In this document: positions 44,283 to 53,131 of the stretch, piece by piece
How the letters are laid out: each line of letters begins with the position of its first letter
How positions within the stretch are numbered: position 1 is the stretch's first letter
Source of the DNA: an uncultured Eubacteriales bacterium
GTDB taxonomy: Bacteria > Bacillota > Clostridia > Oscillospirales > Acutalibacteraceae
Assembly: GCA_934454655.1 (NCBI GenBank)
Contig: CAKSFK010000011.1
Location: 1 to 64,000 of the forward strand
Reading direction: 5' to 3'
DNA: 64,000 bases
Program-made: the position numbers and the translations under genes
The notes under the pieces: model-generated
Seen by the model: only the letters and a program-made list of their open reading frames with translations
The model's database searches: none
What the model was told of the DNA's origin: nothing

Positions 44283-45608
44283 ATGTTAAAACAACTGCTT
44301 TTGCAGCTGGTACTTATTGCGCTTAATGCGTTTTTTGCCGCAACCGAAATTGCGGTAATATCTCTTAACGAAAAAAAGGTTCACGCCCTTGCGGATGAGG
44401 GGGATAAAAGAGCCGGCAAAATGCTCAAAATTATTGAAGAACCCACCAGGTTCCTCTCAACCATACAAATAGGCATTACTCTTGCCGGATTCTTGGGGTC
44501 GGCGTTTGCCGCCGATAACTTTGCGGAAAAGGTTTCGGAGTTCTTTGTAAAGACCTTCGGCGTTCCCCAAAGCTACAAGGGTACAATGAACACCGTTGCC
44601 GTTGTGGCTGTAACACTTATACTTTCATATTTTACGCTTATCCTGGGCGAGCTTGTGCCGAAAAGAATTGCTATGAAGCACAAGGAAAAGCTTGCGAATT
44701 CCGTTTGCGGCGTTATTTCGTTTTTGGCGACGCTGTTAAAACCGATAATTTGGTTTTTAACCGTTTCCACAAACGCGGTGCTAAGACTTATAGGAATTGA
44801 CCCGCACGAAAAGGAAGAACCCGTGTCCGAAGAGGACATTGTGCTTATGCTTGACGCCGGTGCGGACGAGGGTTCGCTTGACCAGGACGACATTGAATAC
44901 ATTAAAAACGTTTTCAAGCTGGATAAAATGACTGCGGAGGATGTTATGACGCCGTGGAAGTCGGTGGTCTGTCTTACGACGGACGCAACCGACAGCGAGG
45001 TAATAGACGTTATTGAAAAAGAGGGATATTCCCGTATTCCGGTATACGACGAGGAAGAAGATCACATTATAGGCATACTCCACGCAAGAGATTACCTTTT
45101 GCGGCGCGGAAGTCCCGGATTTACCCTTAAGGATGTTATGCATCAGCCCGTTTTTGTGCCTGAAACGGTAAACCTTGATATGCTGTTTAAGGATATGCAG
45201 ACGGACCATAATCATCTTGTGGTTGTGGTAAATGAATACGGCGAAACATCGGGTATTGTGTCAATGGAGGATATACTTGAAGAAATAGTCGGCGAGATAT
45301 GGGATGAACGAGACGAAGAGGTTTCCGAATTTGTGGAAACGGCGAAAAGTACCTATCGCGTGCTGTGTACCGCGTCGGTTGAGGACTTCTTTGAGTTTTT
45401 CTCGCTTGAGGAAGAGGAAACCGAAGCTACCACCGTTAACGGTTGGCTTACCGAAATTGCAGGTAAAATTCCCGAGGAGGGGTATACCTTTGAACACAAG
45501 AACCTTACGGTCACCGTTACCAAGGCGGACGAATTTATGACGCACGAGATAACCGTTACGGTTAATCCCGAAAGGGCGGAGGAGCCGCAAAAAGAGGATA
45601 AGGAATAA
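44283..45608 (+). CDS. CorB/CNNM-HlyC family divalent-cation transporter
   Basis: DUF21/CNNM membrane domain (residues 1-190; four TMs, with the conserved AFFAATEIAVISLNEKKV and GELVPKRIAMKHKE), a CBS pair (about 205-330: VMTPWKSVVCL and VFVPETVNLD, which bind nucleotide), then the CorC_HlyC domain (about 345-430). 441 aa. Members (MpfA, CorB) export Mg2+ or Co2+. GGAGG lies upstream of ATG 44283. The structured leader suggests metal-dependent control. Confidence 0.94.
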   Translation: MLKQLLLQLVLIALNAFFAATEIAVISLNEKKVHALADEGDKRAGKMLKIIEEPTRFLSTIQIGITLAGFLGSAFAADNFAEKVSEFFVKTFGVPQSYKGTMNTVAVVAVTLILSYFTLILGELVPKRIAMKHKEKLANSVCGVISFLATLLKPIIWFLTVSTNAVLRLIGIDPHEKEEPVSEEDIVLMLDAGADEGSLDQDDIEYIKNVFKLDKMTAEDVMTPWKSVVCLTTDATDSEVIDVIEKEGYSRIPVYDEEEDHIIGILHARDYLLRRGSPGFTLKDVMHQPVFVPETVNLDMLFKDMQTDHNHLVVVVNEYGETSGIVSMEDILEEIVGEIWDERDEEVSEFVETAKSTYRVLCTASVEDFFEFFSLEEEETEATTVNGWLTEIAGKIPEEGYTFEHKNLTVTVTKADEFMTHEITVTVNPERAEEPQKEDKE

Positions 45609-45615
45609 AGACAAA

Positions 45616-45647
45616 GGGATGTAAAAATTGTGCTTTTTACATCCCCC
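45616..45647 (+). terminator. Terminator of the CorB-like gene
   Basis: GGGATGTAAAAA pairs with TTTTTACATCCC around a six-base loop, eight bases after the stop. The same hairpin recurs at 45987-46020. Confidence 0.8.
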
Positions 45648-45778
45648 AGTCTGTCGATAAACCCCGGTTCGACTTTATTGCGGCGTTCACGCCGCATTTT
45701 GTTTTTCCGCTGACACGTGCGGCGGAAAAACACCTTATAAGCGAAAAACCGCTAAATAAGCGGTTTTTCAAGGGTACA

Positions 45779-45985
45779 GGGGTGGTATTGGCGGAGCTTA
45801 ACAATCGACTGCCGCCGGTGGCGGGAAAAAGGAGATTGTTATGGCGCCGCGGTCAAAGAAAATTCGCGCTCCAAGCGATAATTTTCTTTGGGTACCGCAA
45901 GAGTAAGGAGTGCAGACCGAAAATCATAGATTTTCGAGCGAACGGCATCCCCGTCCTAGAGCGTGCCGATTATATCAACACGCTC
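45779..45985 (+). repeat. ~200-bp repeat element, copy 1 (with micro-ORF)
   Basis: About 95 percent identical, in inverted orientation, to 63787-63995. Order: GGGGTGGTATTGGCGGAGC lead, CCGCC-ggt-GGCGG hairpin, AAGGAG site, 21-codon frame, CGAAAATC-ata-GATTTTCG hairpin, and a final GAGCGTG/CACGCTC stem whose loop differs between copies. No transposase, terminal inverted repeat or target duplication is seen. Not a family I can name. Confidence 0.88.
45841..45906 (+). CDS. Candidate 21-aa peptide in repeat copy 1
   Basis: ATG 45841 is preceded by AAAAAGGAG seven bases upstream, and the frame runs 21 codons to TAA at 45904. The peptide has a basic half (PRSKKIR) and an aromatic half (NFLWVPQE). 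The copy at 63868-63933 differs at a single base (Ala2 to Val), while the flanks differ at about nine of 125 bases. This suggests, but does not prove, selection on the frame. A longer overlapping frame (45782-46207) is broken by a stop in the other copy. Confidence 0.4.
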   Translation: MAPRSKKIRAPSDNFLWVPQE

Positions 45986-45986
45986 A

Positions 45987-46020
45987 GTGATGTAAAAATT
46001 GTGCTTTTTACATCCCCTTT
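45987..46020 (+). terminator. Second copy of the GATGTAAAAA hairpin
   Basis: Identical over 29 bases to the hairpin at 45616-45647 and followed by TTTTCG. It lies right after the repeat element and 40 bases before prfC, so it could end a transcript from the repeat or attenuate prfC. Confidence 0.65.
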
Positions 46021-46061
46021 TCGTGTGAATAATAACATTGCCGCAAAGTTAAGGCGGCGGA

Positions 46062-47672
46062 ATGGAGAATTTTGTGACAGAACTAGAACGCGAGATCGGC
46101 AGGCGGCGCACCTTTGCCATTATATCACACCCGGACGCGGGAAAAACGACTCTGACCGAAAAATTCCTGCTTTACGGCGGAGCAATACAAACCGCAGGCT
46201 CGGTTAAGGGTAAGGCAACCGCAAAGCATGCCGTTTCGGACTGGATGGACCTTGAAAAGCAACGCGGAATTTCAATTACATCCTCCGTAATGCAGTTTGA
46301 ATATGAGGGTTATTGTATAAATATTCTTGATACGCCGGGACATCAGGACTTTTCGGAGGACACCTACCGCACCCTGATGGCGGCTGACAGCGCCGTTATG
46401 GTAATAGACGCGGCAAAGGGTATTGAGGCACAGACAAGAAAGCTGTTTAAGGTCTGCGCGATGCGTCATATACCCATTTTTACATTTATAAACAAGCTTG
46501 ACCGCGAGGCGCGCGACCCGTTTGAATTACTGGACGAGCTTGAAAAGGAGTTTGGAATAGGCACGTATCCCGTAAACTGGCCTATCGGCTGCGGCGTGAG
46601 CTTTAAGGGCGTATTTGACAGGGATAAGAGAGAGATTCTTACATTCAACGAATTCCACAGGGGTCAGGATAAGCTGAACGCCGTAAAATGCGATATTACT
46701 GATACCGAAAAGCTTGATGAGCTTATAGGCGAGTATCAGCGCGCGGAATTGGTTGACCAAATAGAACTGCTGGACGGCGCAAGCTTTGAATTTGATATTG
46801 AAAAGGTAAGAACCGGTAAGCTTTCCCCGGTATTTTTCGGCTCGGCTTTAACAAATTTCGGAATAGAGCCGTTTTTGGAGAACTTCCTTAAAATGACTAC
46901 GCCGCCTTTGCCCAGAATTTCGGGCGGTGAGGAAATAAGCCCGTTTGACGATAACTTCTCTGCGTTCGCATTTAAAATACAGGCGAATATGAATAAGAAC
47001 CACCGTGACAGAATAACATTTTTCCGCATTTGCTCGGGCAAATTTGAACGCGGGGCAGACTATTATCACGTTCAGGCGGACAAAACCGTTCGTCTTGCTC
47101 AGCCGCAGCAGATGATGGCGGAAGAACGCCAGGTTATCAACGAGGCATACGCGGGCGATATTATCGGAGTGTTCGACCCCGGCATATACTCAATAGGGGA
47201 TACGGTCTGCTCCCTTAAAAAACACGTGAAATATGAGGGAATACCGACGTTTGCTCCGGAGCATTTTGCGGTTATCGAACAACGCGACAGCCTTAAGCGC
47301 AAGCAGTTTGTAAAGGGCGTTGAGCAGATAGCGCAGGAAGGCGCCATTCAGATATTCAAAGAGCCGAATTCGGGTATGGAGCGCGTTATTGTGGGCGTTG
47401 TGGGCGTTTTGCAGCTTGAAGTGCTTGAATATCGGCTTAAAAACGAATACAATGTTGACGTTATAAGAAACGATCTGCCGTATCAGTATATACGCTGGGT
47501 TAAAAACCGCGATATTGATATTAAAAAGCTCAACCTTACGTCCGATACAAAGTGGGTGCAGGATTTTAAGGACAACAACATTCTTATTTTTACAAGCGAG
47601 TGGAATATTACCTGGGCTATCGAGCGCAACGAGGGCCTGCTGTTAGAGGACCATTGCAACGCCGAACAGTGA
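46062..47672 (+). CDS. prfC: Peptide chain release factor 3
   Basis: GTPase that recycles RF1/RF2. G1 ISHPDAGKTTLTEKFLL (residues about 21-37), switch region DWMDLEKQRGISITSS, G3 DTPGHQDFSEDTYR (the SEDTYR continuation separates RF3 from EF-G) and G4 NKLDREARDP. 536 aa, standard. Start uncertain: ATG 46062 has a poor site; the GTG at 46074 has GGAG six bases upstream and would remove only four residues. Confidence 0.96.
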   Translation: MENFVTELEREIGRRRTFAIISHPDAGKTTLTEKFLLYGGAIQTAGSVKGKATAKHAVSDWMDLEKQRGISITSSVMQFEYEGYCINILDTPGHQDFSEDTYRTLMAADSAVMVIDAAKGIEAQTRKLFKVCAMRHIPIFTFINKLDREARDPFELLDELEKEFGIGTYPVNWPIGCGVSFKGVFDRDKREILTFNEFHRGQDKLNAVKCDITDTEKLDELIGEYQRAELVDQIELLDGASFEFDIEKVRTGKLSPVFFGSALTNFGIEPFLENFLKMTTPPLPRISGGEEISPFDDNFSAFAFKIQANMNKNHRDRITFFRICSGKFERGADYYHVQADKTVRLAQPQQMMAEERQVINEAYAGDIIGVFDPGIYSIGDTVCSLKKHVKYEGIPTFAPEHFAVIEQRDSLKRKQFVKGVEQIAQEGAIQIFKEPNSGMERVIVGVVGVLQLEVLEYRLKNEYNVDVIRNDLPYQYIRWVKNRDIDIKKLNLTSDTKWVQDFKDNNILIFTSEWNITWAIERNEGLLLEDHCNAEQ

Positions 47673-47720
47673 TAAATCCCTCGGTAAACAGCTATTTCTG
47701 AAGCTGGAATAAATAATAAT

Positions 47721-47765
47721 AAAAAAGCCGCCTTTAGCCAATAATTAAGCTGAGGTGGTTTTTTT
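47721..47765 (+). terminator. Terminator overlapping the start of the PBP gene
   Basis: AAAAAAGCCGCCT...AGC pairs imperfectly with GCTGAGGTGGTTTTTTT; the run of seven T ends at the start codon of the next gene. The right arm contains that gene's ribosome binding site (GAGGTGG). Confidence 0.72.
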
Positions 47766-49374
47766 GTACCGAAATACATTCGGCGCCGTTTTTTCAAAAA
47801 GGGCGGCAATAAGCTTTTTTGTAATTATGATTTTGTTTTTCACCTGTATTTTACGCGTTGCCGCGGTGGCTCTGACAGATTATTCCGCCGTGTTAAAAAA
47901 GCAAAGCAGCTTAAGGCTTTCGGCAGGCACGCTGCGCGGCACGGTTTATGACAGAAATATGGTTCCGCTTACAAATACCGAGTTTGAAATTGTGGCGGCG
48001 GTTTCCCCAACGCCCAGGGCGGTTACCGCCATAAGCGGAATTTTAGAGGGCGAAGAACTTGAAAGGGTGCTTGAGCGCCTTAAATCGGGGAAACCCGCGC
48101 TTTGCGTACTTCCGCGTGAGGTGGAATGCGACGGCATAGCCGTTACAAAGGTATACCGCCGCAACACCGCCGGAACTCCGGCTGTGCATCTGGTGGGTTA
48201 TACCGATTCGGACGGACACGGCGTTTCGGGAATTGAAAGGGCATATGACGACAGCCTATACAGTGACAGCAAGGTTTCGTTTGTATACACAACCGACGGC
48301 GCGGGATGTCTGCTTTACGGCATTGCGCCCGAAATTGAAAACGACAGCTCGGTTACGGCATCGGGTGTTGTGTCCACAATTGACGTTAACATTCAGAATG
48401 CCGCCGAAAAAGCGGCAAAGGATATTGAATACGGTGCGGTTATTGTTGCCGACGCGAAAAGCGGAAAGATACTTGCCGCAGTAAGCCGCCCGGATTTTGA
48501 CTGCTCAAAGGTTGCCGATTATCTTGGCAATGACGGCTCGCCCCTTTTAAACCGCGCGCTTGCGGCATATAACGTGGGGTCGGTTTTTAAGCCGTGTGTT
48601 GCCGCCGCGGGGATTGAAAACGGGTACGGGGATTTCACGCACAACTGCACGGGTTCTTCTTTTATAGTTGACCGTGTGTTTAAGTGCCACAAGCGTTCGG
48701 GTCACGGGTTTATGACGCTTAAAAGCGGACTTGCAAATTCATGCAACACCTTCTTTTATAATTACGCAATAAAAATAGGGGGAGATAAAATTTACAATAC
48801 CGCTTCAGCCTTGGGGTTCGGCAAATCGCTTAAGGTGTGCGATGGGCTGTATACCGCCGCGGGAAGTCTTCCCGAGCGCGAGAGCCTTTCAAACACGGCG
48901 TTTCTTGCAAATTTCAGCATAGGGCAGGGCAGACTTTCGGTTTCCCCGATTTCAATGCTTACACTTTATTGCGCGATAGCGTCCGACGGGGCTTATTATA
49001 TTCCGTCGGCGGTGGAAGGTACAGTCAGCGGCGGAAGCTTTAAGGAGTATGACCGCGGCAGCCGCACAAGGGTTATGAGCGCCGAAACGGCGGATACGCT
49101 GAAAAAATATCTTGCCGCAGTTATTGACGAGGGAACGGGAACCGAGGCACGCCCCGAAACCGTTACAGCTGCGGGTAAGACCGCAACGGCGCAGACGGGC
49201 AAATTTGAAAACGGAAGAGAAATATGCGAGGGGTGGTTCTGCGGCTTTTTTCCGGCGGAAAACCCAAAATATACGGTTATTGTTTTTTCGGAAAACACGG
49301 CAAAGCAAACGGCAAGCTGCGGAAAAATATTTTCCGGGCTTGCCGATAGGATAACTTCCTTTAATTTTGAATAG
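47764..49374 (+). CDS. Penicillin-binding transpeptidase (class B PBP, FtsI/SpoVD/PbpA-like)
   Basis: Cross-links peptidoglycan outside the membrane. One TM (residues about 12-38), a dimerisation-like domain (50-200) and the transpeptidase domain with SxxK Ser273 (NVGSVFKP), SxN Ser326-Cys-Asn and KTG-type Lys472 (GKTATAQTG). 536 aa, small for a class B PBP and without PASTA repeats. It is not in the usual mra cluster, so a sporulation-specific or accessory role is possible. Start: TTG 47764, a few bases after GAGGTGG, which itself is part of the preceding terminator; GTG 47755 is the alternative. Confidence 0.92.
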   Translation: MYRNTFGAVFSKRAAISFFVIMILFFTCILRVAAVALTDYSAVLKKQSSLRLSAGTLRGTVYDRNMVPLTNTEFEIVAAVSPTPRAVTAISGILEGEELERVLERLKSGKPALCVLPREVECDGIAVTKVYRRNTAGTPAVHLVGYTDSDGHGVSGIERAYDDSLYSDSKVSFVYTTDGAGCLLYGIAPEIENDSSVTASGVVSTIDVNIQNAAEKAAKDIEYGAVIVADAKSGKILAAVSRPDFDCSKVADYLGNDGSPLLNRALAAYNVGSVFKPCVAAAGIENGYGDFTHNCTGSSFIVDRVFKCHKRSGHGFMTLKSGLANSCNTFFYNYAIKIGGDKIYNTASALGFGKSLKVCDGLYTAAGSLPERESLSNTAFLANFSIGQGRLSVSPISMLTLYCAIASDGAYYIPSAVEGTVSGGSFKEYDRGSRTRVMSAETADTLKKYLAAVIDEGTGTEARPETVTAAGKTATAQTGKFENGREICEGWFCGFFPAENPKYTVIVFSENTAKQTASCGKIFSGLADRITSFNFE

Positions 49375-49405
49375 AAAACTGTGTCGTTCCTTTAAAAAAC
49401 ACATT

Positions 49406-51436
49406 TTAATTGAATTGATTAAGCTTTCTGTAAAGAGCCGAAATTTCCTGACGCAGTCCCGCATTCTCCGGGCTTTTAAGCCGCGGGTCCGTCGCAAGGG
49501 TTTCTTCCGCCTCTCTTCCCGCAAGCCGCAGGGTTTCGCGGTCGGAAAATATATCTGCGATTTTCATACTCGGCAGACCGTGCTGGCGGTTGCCGAGAAA
49601 ATCGCCCGGACCGCGCAGCTTTAAGTCCTCGTCCGCAATCTTAAAACCGTCGCGGCAGTTTTTTATAACGTCAAGCCGCTTTTTGGTATCGGCAGAACGT
49701 GAGTCGCTTACCAGAATACACACCGATTTGTGTTCGCCTCTGCCTATTCTGCCGCGTAGCTGGTGCAGCTGTGAAAGCCCGAACCGCTCGGCATTTTCTA
49801 TCACCATAATTGCGGCGTTCGGAACGTCTATGCCCACTTCTATAACGGTGGTGGCAATAAGAAGCTGAATTTCGCCGTCCGAAAAACGGCGCATAACGCT
49901 GTCCTTTTCCTTTGCGGGCATTTTGCCGTGCAGCAGCCCCAGTCGGTAATCCTTAAACTGCCCTTCCGACAGTTTTTTAAAGTATTCCTCGGCTGAAGTT
50001 ATCGGGAGCTCCTCGTTTTCGTCAACCAAAGGACATACAATGTACGCCTGCCTGCCGCTGTCTATGAATTTTTTAATGTAATTGTATATTCTCTCTCGGT
50101 AGGATGTTCCCACACAGTAGGTTTCAATTACCTGCCTGCCTTTCGGGTATTCGTCAATAACGCTTATATCAAGGTCGCCGTAAATTATAAGTCCCAGCGT
50201 TCGCGGAATGGGCGTTGCGGACATTACCAACGTGTGCGGGCTGTTTCCCTTAGCCGAAAGTTTACCGCGCTGAGCAACGCCGAAACGGTGCTGTTCGTCG
50301 GTTATAACAAGCCCCAAATTTTTAAACTGCGTATCGTCCGTAAGCAGTGCGTGTGTTCCCACAACAACATCGGTTTCTCCGTTTATAAGCGACGCTTTAA
50401 TTTCGTTCTTGTGTTTTTTTGAAATTGAACCTGTAAGCAGGGCGCAGCGTATTCCGGTGTTGCGGTTTATGTTGCACAGCGTTTTAAAGTGCTGTTCAGC
50501 CAGAATTTCGGTCGGTGCCATAAGAGCAGACTGAAAACCGTTTTTAGCCGCCGTAAAGCAAAGCGCCGCCGCAACCGCCGTCTTGCCCGAACCTACGTCG
50601 CCTTCAATAAGTCGGTTCATAGCCTTGCCGGACGACATATCGGCAATGCATTCGTTAATAACGCGCTCCTGTGCGTTTGTAAGTGAAAAGGGAATTGTCT
50701 TTTTAAAGTTTTCAAGTTCGTTATGTGTTATAACGCACCCGGCGGTTTCGCGTTTTCTCTTTTTTAAGAACATAAGACCCGTATTGAGAATAAAAAGCTC
50801 CTCAAAAACAAGGCGTTTTTTCGCGCTTTCCAGCATTTCGTCGTCAAGCGGGAAATGAATATTTTTAATTGCGGTATTTATGCCGCACAGCTCCGCCTTT
50901 TTAAGCACCGCTTCGGGCAGTGGCTCCGTAAGCTCACACCCTGTGTTCAGGGCTGTCTGCACCAGTTTTTCAATCGCTTTGGATGAAAGATCGACTGACG
51001 CGGGGTAGAGCGGTTCTATAACCGCGGCACCCGGCAGGGTTATATCGGGCGACGTCATCTGCCTTAGAAGCAGACTGCCGCTCATTTTGCCGTAAAACAC
51101 ATACTCACGGTCTTCTCTTATGTTCTGCGCCAAAAACTTTTGATTGAAGAGCGTAACGCTCATCTGACCGCTTTCATCCTCGGCAATAAATTTAAAAAGC
51201 GTCATTCCGGCACGTATGAATTCCCGCCGCACATCGGTTATAACGCGCGCTTTAACAACAATATTTTGCCCGAACGGACACTCCGCAATCGGGGTTACAT
51301 TGCGCCTGTCAAGATAGCCGCGCGGATAATAACGCAAAAGAGCACCGACGGTATCGATGCCCTTTTTTCGCAAAATTTCCGCGCGCTTTTCACCAACGCC
51401 TTTAAGATATTTAATATCCGTTAAAGCCGTAAGCAT
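49406..51436 (-). CDS. recG: ATP-dependent DNA helicase RecG
   Basis: Reverses stalled forks and branch-migrates junctions. N-terminal wedge/OB domain (residues about 1-230, with LKGVGEKRAEILRKKG and RYYPRGYLDR), Walker A EGDVGSGKTAVAAAL, DEQH box (ITDEQHRFGV), the SATPIPRTL motif and the C-terminal ATTVIEVGIDVPNA and QLRGRIGRGEHKS. 676 aa. Start: ATG 51436 with GGAAGGG; the frame open to 51496 runs into fakA. Last gene of the ymdB-recG operon; fakA-recG adjacency is common in Bacillota. Confidence 0.97.
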   Translation of the reverse strand: MLTALTDIKYLKGVGEKRAEILRKKGIDTVGALLRYYPRGYLDRRNVTPIAECPFGQNIVVKARVITDVRREFIRAGMTLFKFIAEDESGQMSVTLFNQKFLAQNIREDREYVFYGKMSGSLLLRQMTSPDITLPGAAVIEPLYPASVDLSSKAIEKLVQTALNTGCELTEPLPEAVLKKAELCGINTAIKNIHFPLDDEMLESAKKRLVFEELFILNTGLMFLKKRKRETAGCVITHNELENFKKTIPFSLTNAQERVINECIADMSSGKAMNRLIEGDVGSGKTAVAAALCFTAAKNGFQSALMAPTEILAEQHFKTLCNINRNTGIRCALLTGSISKKHKNEIKASLINGETDVVVGTHALLTDDTQFKNLGLVITDEQHRFGVAQRGKLSAKGNSPHTLVMSATPIPRTLGLIIYGDLDISVIDEYPKGRQVIETYCVGTSYRERIYNYIKKFIDSGRQAYIVCPLVDENEELPITSAEEYFKKLSEGQFKDYRLGLLHGKMPAKEKDSVMRRFSDGEIQLLIATTVIEVGIDVPNAAIMVIENAERFGLSQLHQLRGRIGRGEHKSVCILVSDSRSADTKKRLDVIKNCRDGFKIADEDLKLRGPGDFLGNRQHGLPSMKIADIFSDRETLRLAGREAEETLATDPRLKSPENAGLRQEISALYRKLNQFN

Positions 51437-51446
51437 AAGCCCTTCC

Positions 51447-53123
51447 TCACTCAACCGAAATAATATAGTAGTATATCGGCTGACCGCCGTTAACAAATGT
51501 TATTTCAACCTTAGAGCCGTATTTTTGCTGTAACTGCTCCTCAAGCGCCGCCGCCTGTTCTTCGCTTACGTCCTCGCCGTATATCACCGTTACAAACTGG
51601 CTGTCACGTTTAATCATCTGTTTTAAAAGCTTTAAAGCGCCATGCTCAAGCTCAGTATCGACAAACGATATTTTTCCGCCGAGCATACAAAGCAGTTCGC
51701 CTTTTTTAATTTCGTGGCCGTCAAAATCCGAATCGCGCGCCGCAAATGTTATCTGACCGGTGGCAATTCTTTCGGTCGCCTTTTGCATTTCAATGGCGTT
51801 TTCCTCTTCGGACACCTCTGTGTCGTACGTAAGCATTGCGGAAATTCCCTGCGGAATTGTCCTTGAATGTATAACGATTACCTTTCTTGTGCTTATCGGA
51901 ATGGTCTGTTCCGCCGCCATTATAATATTTTTATTGTTGGGCAGAACAAATACGGTTTCCGCCGGCGTTGCCTCAATCGCTTTAAGAATATCGTCGGTGC
52001 TGGGGTTCATTGTCTGACCGCCGCTTACCACCGTGTCAACTCCGAGGTCACGGAACAGGTCGGCAAGACCGTCGCCCGCGCAGACCGAAACAAAGCCTAC
52101 GGGCTTTGTGGGCGCAACGGGTGTAAATGTTTCGGTAAGGTCGGCGCTCTTTGCGGGCTTTTTGCGTGCCTGCTCGGAATCGTGCTTTGCGCGCTCGTGC
52201 TGGTCGCGCATATTCTCTATTTTAAGGTGTACCAGCTGACCGAAGCCTAAGGCATACTCAATTGCGTTGCCCGGATGGTCGGTATGAACGTGAACCTTAA
52301 TAATTTCGTCGTCGTCAACAACAACCACGCAGTCGCCTATGCCTTCAAGGAACTGCCTTAGTTCGGAAGGCTCACGGTTAAGCGAGCGGTCGCGGTTAAC
52401 AATAAACTCGGTGCAGTAGGTAAAAGTGATTTCGGCTTCAAATTCGCCTGCCGCTTTTTTTTCGGTTTCGCCGTCGCTCTTTTCCGCTGTTTCGGAGGTA
52501 ATAATAACGCCGTCCTTAAATACGGACATCATACCCTTAAGTATTATAACAAAGCCTTGACCGCCCGCGTCAACAACGCCGGCTTTCTTAAGCGTGGGCA
52601 AAAGCTCGGGTGTTTCGGCAAGGGCTTTTTCCGCGCCCTCAATTGCCGCGGCAAATACCGCAAGCTCATCGCCGCCGCTTTGCAGTGCTTTTTCGGCATA
52701 TTCGCCTGCAACGCGAGCAACCGTAAGTATTGTTCCCTCGGTGGGTTTCATAACCGCCTTATACGCCGCCTCAACGCCGAGTTTAAAGGCGCGCGCAATG
52801 TTTTCGGAGGTTACAAACTCATCATCCCCGATTCCTTTTGCAAAGCCTCTGAACAGAAGCGAGGTGATAACGCCCGAGTTTCCTCTGGCACCTCTGAGCA
52901 GTGCCGAGGCATTGACCTTTGCAATTTTACCGGCTGTTTCACCCGAAAGCTTTTCGAGTTCCCTTACCGCGTTGGAAAGGGTCATAGACATATTTGTTCC
53001 CGTGTCGCCGTCCGGTACGGGGAACACGTTTAAATCGTCAATCCTTCCCTTGTTATTGGTGAGATTATTCGCGGCGGAGATTATAGCGTCGCGTAAAGTA
53101 TCGCCGTTAAACAAATGTAACAC
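51447..53123 (-). CDS. fakA: Fatty acid kinase subunit A-like (DhaL + DegV-like domains)
   Basis: Phosphorylates fatty acids delivered by FakB proteins for phospholipid synthesis. DhaL ATP-binding domain (residues 1-200; VPDGDTGTNMSMTLSNAV carries the metal-binding Asp residues, and LLRGARGNSGVITSLLFRG the nucleotide loop), a middle domain, and a C-terminal DAK1-like domain (about 330-558; VSGGQTMNPSTDDIL and VLPNNKNIIMAAEQ). 558 aa is typical of YloV/FakA. Preceded by the Asp23 protein, the classic yloU-yloV pair. Confidence 0.94.
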   Translation of the reverse strand: MLHLFNGDTLRDAIISAANNLTNNKGRIDDLNVFPVPDGDTGTNMSMTLSNAVRELEKLSGETAGKIAKVNASALLRGARGNSGVITSLLFRGFAKGIGDDEFVTSENIARAFKLGVEAAYKAVMKPTEGTILTVARVAGEYAEKALQSGGDELAVFAAAIEGAEKALAETPELLPTLKKAGVVDAGGQGFVIILKGMMSVFKDGVIITSETAEKSDGETEKKAAGEFEAEITFTYCTEFIVNRDRSLNREPSELRQFLEGIGDCVVVVDDDEIIKVHVHTDHPGNAIEYALGFGQLVHLKIENMRDQHERAKHDSEQARKKPAKSADLTETFTPVAPTKPVGFVSVCAGDGLADLFRDLGVDTVVSGGQTMNPSTDDILKAIEATPAETVFVLPNNKNIIMAAEQTIPISTRKVIVIHSRTIPQGISAMLTYDTEVSEEENAIEMQKATERIATGQITFAARDSDFDGHEIKKGELLCMLGGKISFVDTELEHGALKLLKQMIKRDSQFVTVIYGEDVSEEQAAALEEQLQQKYGSKVEITFVNGGQPIYYYIISVE

Positions 53124-53131
53124 TCCTTAAT

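Larger units (their letters stand above)
45609..46061. other. Hairpin-dense intergenic cassette
   Basis: In 453 bases there are at least seven inverted repeats: 45616-45647 terminator, GCGGCGT/ACGCCGC near 45679-45694, GTTTTTCCGC/GCGGAAAAAC near 45701-45731, GAAAAACCGCT/AGCGGTTTTTC near 45742-45769, then the repeat element 45779-45985 with its own stems, and a second terminator at 45987-46020 identical over 29 bases to the first. The only possible gene is the 21-codon frame at 45841. The prfC promoter should also be here but is not obvious. Confidence 0.75.

Noticed and set aside
45782..46207. 141-codon frame across the repeat element into prfC
   Set aside because: The equivalent frame in copy 2 has a stop after the hairpin, and the 3' third is prfC in another frame. 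The 21-codon frame is the better candidate.
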